Shown here in pieces: positions 57,580 through 64,000 of a stretch of DNA of 64,000 nucleotides. The notes below the pieces were generated by a model. The model saw only the letters and a list, made by a program, of their open reading frames with translations. It did not search any database and was not told the origin of the DNA. Position numbers and translations under genes: made by a program. This DNA is from Carya illinoinensis (Eukaryota > Streptophyta > Magnoliopsida > Fagales > Juglandaceae): positions 43,994,501-44,058,500 of the forward strand of contig NC_056752.1 in assembly GCF_018687715.1 (NCBI RefSeq). The letters run 5' to 3'. Numbering within the stretch: position 1 is the first letter of the stretch; the number at the start of each line of letters is the position of its first letter.

Positions 57580-58641
57580 ATGCTTCAATCAGGTACTGCT
57601 TTTTGTGGGTCACAGGAATTGGTTGAGGACTTGGCTCCAGTTACGATGAAGGTGCAACAGGTGGTGTCTGAGATCGTTGTAGAGCCTCAGGTTGAGAGGA
57701 GCTTAGACGAAAGCACTCGGGAAAATGAGTTGGAGCAGGCGGAGGTGCTGGAAATTGTTTTGCCGATTCACTCACCAAATAGGAGTCCTGCCAAATGGAG
57801 TGATATGGAGGATGACAATGATTCCGATTCAGGTTTGGAGGCTCTGCACAGTTCTACCATTTCAGGATCGAGGAGTATATTGAGAATGATAGATGAATCT
57901 TTAGAATTTGAACTTGGGAGTATGGCTAGAGATGGGGTTGTTTTGACTTCGGGAAGGCTGGAACCAGGTGAATCTGGCCGAGCAGGGTTGGAAGGTGATC
58001 AAGATGAAGAATTAAATGAGCTCGCTGCCAAGGTGTTCGATTCAGATCCAAACATGCATGTACCTCTAAAAAAGGAGCTTCTTTCGCGCATGCTGCATTG
58101 GAAGTTCAGTCTTGGGCTTGTTAAGCCTTATCATCCAGGGGGAGGTACTCTTATCACTCATTTGTTATATGCGGATGATGCCTTAATTTTTACCAATGGT
58201 GGGAGAGTATCTATGAGAAAGCTCATGGCAACTCTTCATCGTTATGAGAAGATTCCGGGTCAATTAATTAGTCCAAGTAAGTCTACAATTTTTTTTCCTT
58301 CCCATATGTCTTTGGTGAGAAGAAATGATCTCAAAGGAATTTCTGGTTTTGAAGAGGGCTCTTGGCTGTGCGTATATTTGGGTGTTCCATTATATTTGGG
58401 AAGGCTGAAAATTTCTTTATTTGATGGTATCTTGGCTAGAATTCAAAAAAAACTTGCAGGGTGGAAGAGTAAGATGCTCTCGTTTCGTGGTAAGATTTTG
58501 CTTTTACGACATGTTTTAAATAGCATGCCTATTCATATTTTGTCGGTTGTAAAAGTGCCCAAGGCAGTTTTTGGGATGATTAACAAGATTTTTTCAGATT
58601 TTCTTTGGGGGTCTTCACTGGGGAATAAGAAACATAAATGA
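57580..58641 (+). pseudogene. In-frame fusion of LINE ORF1 tail to RT palm/thumb, 353 codons
   Basis: The first ~160 residues are acidic, low in conservation, and match the variable tail after ORF1. From about residue 168 the protein becomes reverse transcriptase (ELLSRMLHWKFSLGLVKPYH, HLLYADDALIFTNGG, GVPLYLGRLK, KMLSFRGKILLLRHVLNSMP). The endonuclease and RT fingers that should separate the two were deleted, and the junction near 58070 stayed open. It ends at TGA 58639-58641; the next RT block continues after it with further frame changes. Confidence 0.8.
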
Positions 58642-59545
58642 GTTGCGTGGCATCAAATTTGTAAGCCAGTGGAAGAGGGTGGTATTGGTATTAGAGACTT
58701 GGTGGAAGTGCAGCAATCTCTTTTTATGAAGTTTGGATGGAAATTGGTTACGGCTATGGGCAGATTTTTTCCGGGAAAAATATCTTTGCCGGGACCATGT
58801 TTATAATGTAATGATTAAGAATAAAGGGTCACGGTTTTGGAAGGGGATTATGGAGGTGATGCCCAGAATTTTTCTAAACTCTCAGTGGTTGATAGGGGCT
58901 GGGAATATTAATTTCTGGATGGATAATTGGCTAGGGGGAGGTCCATTAAAAGACTTGTGTCTGGTGGTGGGAAGTGAGCACCTGCAGGTTGCTGAAGTTT
59001 TTGATGGGAGGGGGCCTAAGCTGGACGTTTTAAGCCAGCTGGTTCTGTTGGTTATCTTGCAGTAGATTTTGGTAGCAAACGTGAGGCTTCGACCAAGGGC
59101 AGATGCTATCATATGGAAGAATACAGTGGATGGCAACTTCACAACAAAATCTGCTTGGGACATATGTAGAGAACGGGGGGACTTATGTGAGTGGAGGAGG
59201 TGGCTTTGGCTTGATAAAATTCCTAAAAAAATGTCTTTCCTTTGCTGGAGATTAAAAAGAGGAGTAGTGCCAACGGATGATGTAATCTAGCAGTTGGGAA
59301 TTCCTTTAGCTTCTAAATGCCATTGTTGTATAGACTCAAAGTCTGAAACCTTGCAGCATATTATGTGTGAGGGTTTAAATGCCCAATTGGTTTGGAAATA
59401 TTTTGCTAATATTTGTCAAATCAGGTTGCCTCAGATCAGAAACTGGAAAGGGATGATGGTTTTTTGGTGGAGGAGAGCTGCAAAAATTAATCAAGCCGGT
59501 TGGATTCGTGGAGTGATGCCCATTGTTATTTCTTGGTGCCTTTAG
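58642..59545 (+). pseudogene. LINE RT C-terminal and zinc-binding RT domain, frameshifted
   Basis: WHQICKPVEEGGIGIRDLVEV, then in another frame NFWMDNWLGGGPL (58733-59065), then KSAWDICRERGD and WLWLDKIPKKMSFLCWRL (59069-59290), then GIPLASKCHCC and SETLQHIMCEGLNAQLVW (59294-59545). These are the successive blocks of the plant LINE C-terminal region, broken by TAG and frameshifts. Confidence 0.85.
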
Positions 59546-59566
59546 AAGGCTAGGTGCTCGGCAAGG

Positions 59567-60247
59567 ATGGAATGGGCTACATTTCAGGTAAAGGATATTA
59601 TTAGACAAATGAAAATTGTGATTTATAATATGTCTCGAAATTTGAAGAATTTTCAAGTTATGAAGCGAAATGATTTCTTAGTTATGGAAGGGTTACAGGT
59701 ACCGATTATTCCTATTAAGAAAAAACAAGTGTCCTTTGTTAAATGGGAATTGCCCAGGGGGGGCATGATGAAATTGAATGTTGATGGTGAGGCTCGTGGG
59801 AATCCAGGATATGCAGGGGGTGGGGGTATTATTCAAGATTGTTCTGGGAGATCCATTGCTGGCTTTGCGCATCATTATGGGGTTGCTACAAATACGGTGT
59901 CTGAATGCCGTGCTTTATTAGATGGATTGAGGATTTGTAAAAATTTGGATTTGCATAACGTTTTAGTTGAATCTGATTCTAAGGTTATTTTGAGTTGGTT
60001 GGCCTCCGCGATTTGTCGTCTTTGGTTTTTGTGGGATTTTTGGAAAGAGATAAGGGACATTTCCATAGAGGTTAATGCTCGTTTTTGTCATATTTTTCGT
60101 GAAGTTAATATGGTTGCAGATTTTTTAGCTAAGAAGGGGTCTATGGGGGAAAATATAGATTTTTTTGGGATGGACTTTCAGTATATACGGCTAAGAGGTT
60201 TAATTCGTCTTCATCGGATGGGGATGGCATTTATTAGAGAGAAATGA
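59567..60247 (+). CDS. LINE RNase H domain, intact 226-codon frame
   Basis: MKLNVDGEARGNPGYAGGGG, SECRALLDGLRIC, VESDSKVILSWL and HIFREVNMVADFLAKKGS give the D-E-D-D arrangement of RNase H type I in plant LINEs. The frame is uninterrupted, but it is the terminal part of a broken ORF2, so it is unlikely to be expressed as its own protein. A 3' UTR and poly-A tail follow at 60361-60382. Confidence 0.85.
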   Translation: MEWATFQVKDIIRQMKIVIYNMSRNLKNFQVMKRNDFLVMEGLQVPIIPIKKKQVSFVKWELPRGGMMKLNVDGEARGNPGYAGGGGIIQDCSGRSIAGFAHHYGVATNTVSECRALLDGLRICKNLDLHNVLVESDSKVILSWLASAICRLWFLWDFWKEIRDISIEVNARFCHIFREVNMVADFLAKKGSMGENIDFFGMDFQYIRLRGLIRLHRMGMAFIREK

Positions 60248-60382
60248 TTTTTTTGTTGAGTGAGATTTATATTTAAAGGTATTCATCCGCTATAAGTGAG
60301 GGTTTTTTAAAATAATATTGGGGTAGGGGCTCCTCTCGTACATGGGGCCCTGACTCTTTTAAAAAAAAAAAAAAAAAAAAAA

Positions 60383-61050
60383 TGCTTTGCTGATCAGTAC
60401 CATTGATCCAAGGTTCCTAGGCAAATGTTAAAAGAGATAAGATACTTTAACTACAAACATATTACATAAAAATAAACTTATAAAATAATGTGACTTGATA
60501 TGATACTTGATATTATAAAGTTATCTTTATAATAAAGTAGGCCATCTAAAAGACCAAATCACAGAAAATCAAGATGATGACCTAGATCAATTAATCCTAC
60601 CAGCTTTGCTGATGTAAAATCCTAAAATATGAGTCTATTTTTATATATATTTGAAATAATACAGAATTTTTCGGTCTTAACATGATTTGAATCTTAATAA
60701 TTCTGAATTACTACTAACCAGTAACCATCCGGCTTGTTAAAACTTTCTTATTTAAAAAAAAAAAGAAAAAGCCCACAGTACAGCTCATTATTACAAATAA
60801 TTAATATAAGCCGGATCATGATGTTTTGAACACTAATTTAATTTGGATTTCTTCTGATATATATTTTTCAATCATCCTTATCATCATCATCAACTCTTGT
60901 TAATTGGTCACTTTTTTTATTTTGCAAGTGGCTTATATATATATATATGACTTTGACGTCCCTAGGTAGCTGCTACTAATAATCCTAATATATAGTGGGA
61001 GTACTCTTACGTCTAATAAATGACGACCAACCTATTATATGTATAGTTAA
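60383..61050. other. AT-rich spacer with the left copy of a direct repeat
   Basis: No gene. The block at about 60690-60955 recurs at about 63180-63425 in the same orientation. An AT microsatellite lies at 60937-60948. Confidence 0.55.
60690..60955. repeat. Direct repeat, left copy (~260 bp)
   Basis: It shares with 63180-63425 the blocks GAATCTTAATAATTCTGAAT, GATGTTTTGAACACTAATTT, TTTGGATTTCTTCTGATATA and ACTCTTGTTAATTGGTCACT. The copies differ by small gaps and substitutions. The 2.2 kb between them holds a MITE, another repeat and an RPA-like pseudogene. Confidence 0.85.
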
Positions 61051-61291
61051 GGACGGTGCTACATGCACCGTTGGTGGCTCCCGCTGGGAGTCACCGTTTG
61101 CCTTTTTGATTTTTTTTTTTAAATTATTTTTTAATACTTTTAAATATTTTAAAAAAATATAAAAAAATTATAATAATATTATAAAAAAATTACTTAATCA
61201 TTAAAAAAAAGAAAAAATTAAAAAAATAAAATAAAATAGGGCCAGCGATGACCCCCAGCGGGAGCCACCAGCGGTGGCCCTATCATTTTCC
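61051..61291. mobile_element. MITE with long inverted termini and a 10-bp target duplication (Mutator type)
   Basis: GTATAGTTAA flanks the unit at 61041-61050 and 61292-61301. The ends hold GGTGGCTCCCGCTGGGAGTC and its near-perfect inverse GACCCCCAGCGGGAGCCACC; the interior is a long A/T tract zone without coding capacity. A 9-10-bp duplication and long inverted repeats are typical of Mutator-like non-autonomous elements. Confidence 0.85.
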
Positions 61292-61570
61292 GTATAGTTA
61301 ATACTAACAATGCCATATGATTGAGTTATTTAAATCACACATGACTTAATATATATATATATATATTCTTACATAATAAGTGCGGATAGCTGTGAACAAT
61401 GTTTCTGTCATCCTCCGTGTCATGTGTAGTCCGTGTTTGGCGTGCTTTGTCTTCAATGTTCTTCTGTTTTAGTATTTTGTGTTTGTTTAAGTGAAGGCGT
61501 TTTGGTCTTTGGTGCAGCTGTGACAGAGAGTCGGGAGCTTTAAGGTTTTTTTTTTTTTTTAAAAAAAATT

Positions 61571-61727
61571 TAGTTGCAAGTATAATTATGCACTAATATA
61601 TACATTAATTTATTGTGATTAGACAAAAAGTAAATTTTATTGAAAATAATACTAATTTAAAATTTAAATATAAAGGAATCAGTATTAATACGCAGATTAG
61701 TATGCGACTTTATTTGTATGTAACAAA
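61571..61727 (+). mobile_element. Dispersed ~160-bp repeat, copy 2
   Basis: Inverse of the copy at 25771-25929, with ACGCAGATTAGTATGC near its right end. See copy 1 for the terminal inverted similarity. Confidence 0.7.
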
Positions 61728-61905
61728 TTTTTTTTTTCTTCGAGTCTTTTTATTTCCTCCGCATCTTCTCTCTCCGTCTTTTATCTTCCCTCGTCTTCTC
61801 TCGATCTGCTCTGCAGCTTCTCTCTCCGAAACCAAACGTTATCTTAATAATATTAATAACCATATATTAGTCTTTATTGAAAATATTTTATTTTAATGTT
61901 TTGCA

Positions 61906-63050
61906 GCAATCGATTGCAAGTCACTATGTTTGATAAATATATTGATTTGCATGATAACATTCTGCATATATTCCAGTCATACTATATTAGTAATGCTTAT
62001 ATGAAACCATTAAATTCTAAATATAGAATTGAAACCTATTAATAGCAATGGATTTTAAACTCAAGGATAATTATTGAAGAAATTTCAGATGATAAAAAGG
62101 CATTGCAGCCACGAAATTATAATATCATTCCATTCAGTGAACTCAATAATAATAAAGATTCAATCGTAGAAATAGGCAAATCTCTATGCAAAATTTTCAA
62201 TTTTTTTCATAACTATGTTTATTAACAAGCTTAAAAGTTTGAATATGATTTATTAGATCTATTGTCAATTGCATTATATATTAAGCAACCTAGAGAAGTA
62301 AACGCAACATATGGTCCCACAATGCTCCAAAAAGTATATGTCATTGATCAAAGGTAAACATATTTTTTAAATTATCTATTTATCTTATTGAGTTTTCAAT
62401 ATTTATTTATTTATAATTCCATTTATTAACATTAAACTATTGTTTGTTCTTATTTCAATTTTATAGCTTAACCCCTATATATATATTTGACTATGTGGGC
62501 TCGGTTTGTTCATGCTAGATGTGAACAAATTCAAAAAATTATTGAAGTTAAAATAATTATTCTTGCTACACGGTTAAAAGTCACTTCTTACAATGGTATT
62601 ATAAAAATAATATTTTTTTTTTTTTTATATATATATATATATTGCCTTCACCATATCTAACACATCTTTTTAACATGGGACTTTCATTATCATCCCGATC
62701 AATAAGTGTGTTTACAATCAATCCTATTATTTTTGATGCAACATGATTACAAAAGTAGTGATACATGGTTTCGACCAATAAGTGTTGGCCAACACTTAAG
62801 AATTCATTATTTCAAGATACAACTGTTGCATTTTCAAAATTTTTGTCTTTGTTTTCAATATATTTTTTTTAAAATTTCTTTTAGGGCAACACTCAATGAT
62901 TCATTACTTGAAGACATGATTATAAAATGCTTGGATCCAACACACGCATTTGCATCCGCTCATAGTGTCCATCCATTAACCAACATTTTTGATGTTGCAG
63001 AATTAATACTCGAAACTTCACAACCCATGACAGTAAAATCATATTCTTAA
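61906..63050 (+). pseudogene. RPA1-like (replication protein A large-subunit type) OB-fold gene, decayed
   Basis: A GCAG acceptor-like site at about 61902-61905 precedes NRLQVTMFDKYIDLHDNILH. After two stops (TAA TAG at about 62038-62043) the same frame reads QWILNSRIIIEEISDDKKAL and NYNIIPFSELNNNKDS. A second block at about 62262-62353 gives IKQPREVNATYGPTMLQKVY and ends at a GTAAAC donor. A third at about 62493-62593 gives MWARFVHARCEQIQKIIEVK and RLKVTSYNG. A frame at 62883-63050 may be a fourth block. These match plant RPA1-like OB-fold proteins, which bind single-stranded DNA and are also carried by some Helitron transposons. Stops and missing joins show it is not functional. Confidence 0.7.
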
Positions 63051-63179
63051 CAATACTTTCCTAACTATATGCAATATTACAACAACCTAATTTTAATATA
63101 TATATATATATTTTTATAAATATGATGTAGAAACGAAAATTTTGAGTAAAAGGGAAGATAAATTTTGACATTTCCCATT

Positions 63180-63425
63180 TGAATCTTAATAATTCTGAAT
63201 TATTTCTACTAACCATCGCTTGAAAAAACTTTCTAAATTGGAAAAAAGATAAAGCCCAGTATTCATTATTACAAATAATATAAGGCGGATGATGTTTTGA
63301 ACACTAATTTCATTTGGATTTCTTCTGATATATATTTTTCAATCATCCTTATGATCATCATCAACTCTTGTTAATTGGTCACTTTTTTTATTTTGCAATT
63401 GACATATATATATATATATATATAT
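63180..63425. repeat. Direct repeat, right copy (~245 bp)
   Basis: Same orientation as the copy at 60690-60955; see there. It ends in an AT microsatellite at about 63403-63426. Confidence 0.85.
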
Positions 63426-64000
63426 AAGATCATCATATGACACATTTTTTATGTTAGGAATCTCACATTTACTGCCAACGAATCTAGATTAAAATATTTT
63501 CTTCAGGTACAGACAAAGATCAGTTGATCCATGCATGTTTTCTTTTTTTTTTTTTTTTTCATGCCTTACAAATATTTAGTTACGGTGTAGTAACTTTACG
63601 TGCATGATATATGACCATTTAATTGACTGTACCAGTTTTAACCGAGTCAGTACAGATCGAGGGAAAAAAATAGAAGAATATATAATTAGAAGAACGAGGA
63701 TGAAGATATTAAGATATATGCAGGTAGGATTATAATTCATACATACCAGCCATTAATAGATAAATATATATATTAATCTTTGCGGTACACCCAAGTAAGC
63801 GCGCGCACCATTAATTAACACGCTTGAAATTTATAAAGAAGCAAAGCAACGATATTGTCTCACCGTTATTATCATTTTATTACGTACTCTTTACTTATTT
63901 TATTTTTATTTAAAAATTGGGACTTTTCATTTCAAGACTAGAATTTCAAAATCTCGAATTTTTCTTACCTAGCCCCACGTGTGGGTTTTAGGAGCAGTTT
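63426..64000. other. AT-rich window end
   Basis: No gene recognised. A T tract is at 63543-63559 and a G-box-like CCACGTGTGG at about 63975-63984. Confidence 0.4.

Larger units (their letters stand above)
45180..60382 (+). mobile_element. L1-type LINE, internally deleted, split by an Athila-like element
   Basis: ORF1 opens at the ATG 45229 (MPPTAIDGQVVDG) and breaks at 45334 where the Athila-like element is inserted. It resumes at 56575 with a DUF4283-type region (FRFSVVLKFLRRRPLL, RIFRWSPNFIEEEDSLWVPV) and a CCHC knuckle near 57205-57250. The apurinic endonuclease and the N-terminal half of RT are missing. RT palm (YADD at 58168-58179), thumb, zinc-binding RT domain (59294-59545) and RNase H (59567-60247) follow. 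A poly-A tail occupies 60361-60382. Several stops and frameshifts divide the coding parts. No clear target duplication was identified. The 5' boundary is approximate. Confidence 0.88.

Noticed and set aside
60690..63425. LTR retrotransposon with ~260-bp LTRs
   Set aside because: The repeats lack TG..CA-type ends, primer site, polypurine tract and gag or pol between them; left open as a duplication or Helitron relic.

Overview
The window is nuclear DNA from a woody eudicot. It has intron-rich plant genes with GT-AG splice sites, AT-rich spacers and dense retrotransposon debris. A Fagales tree such as walnut, hickory or oak is my guess, because short repeats at 21366 and 24818 resemble ones I associate with that order; this is weakly supported.

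Genes (1-37 kb). Five genes are rebuilt here by joining exons by eye. On the minus strand: PGR5 (50-693, chloroplast cyclic electron flow) and ARPC2B (1871-7140, Arp2/3 actin nucleation, ten exons, 376 aa). On the plus strand: a 96-aa acidic protein ending in the CaaX-type tetrapeptide CTVM (17381-20352). On the minus strand: a 338-aa unknown plant protein with a KVRFNLNV-type motif (22278-23535). On the plus strand: an hnRNP1-like two-RRM glycine-rich RNA-binding protein (27220-30832). From memory, the order ARPC2B, small protein, unknown protein, hnRNP matches the Arabidopsis At2g33385-At2g33410 block. A degraded cyclopropane-fatty-acid-synthase-like methyltransferase copy follows on the minus strand (32528-37196). 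It lacks the N-terminal FAD oxidase half and carries a frameshift, a lost splice site and a stop.

Mobile DNA. A minus-strand L1-type LINE relic (8655-15186) is split by a complete 3966-bp solo LTR (9335-13300, target duplication AGTTC), which carries an 11-copy array of hairpin-forming ~60-bp repeats. A young Copia element (38843-43694) has two 226-bp LTRs that read as identical, an AGATG duplication and one UAG between gag and pol in an otherwise open frame. A plus-strand LINE (about 45180-60382, poly-A tail) is split inside ORF1 by an 11.2-kb Athila-like Ty3/gypsy element (45335-56574) with a tRNA-Asp primer site and several disabling mutations. Smaller insertions include a TRIM and a SINE in the hnRNP intron, a TRIM relic, several MITEs, a SINE-like unit inside the Athila element, and two extremely short retroposed tails with perfect target duplications.

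The right end (60.4-64 kb) is AT-rich. It holds a Mutator-type MITE and a decayed RPA1/OB-fold gene between two direct repeats. I found no rRNA, tRNA gene or CRISPR. The window reads as a conserved gene block invaded by nested retroelements; I do not see a clear new multi-gene system. The least described items are the hairpin array in the solo LTR, the CaaX-ending small protein, the gag-UAG-pol Copia and the in-frame ORF1-RT fusion in the LINE.
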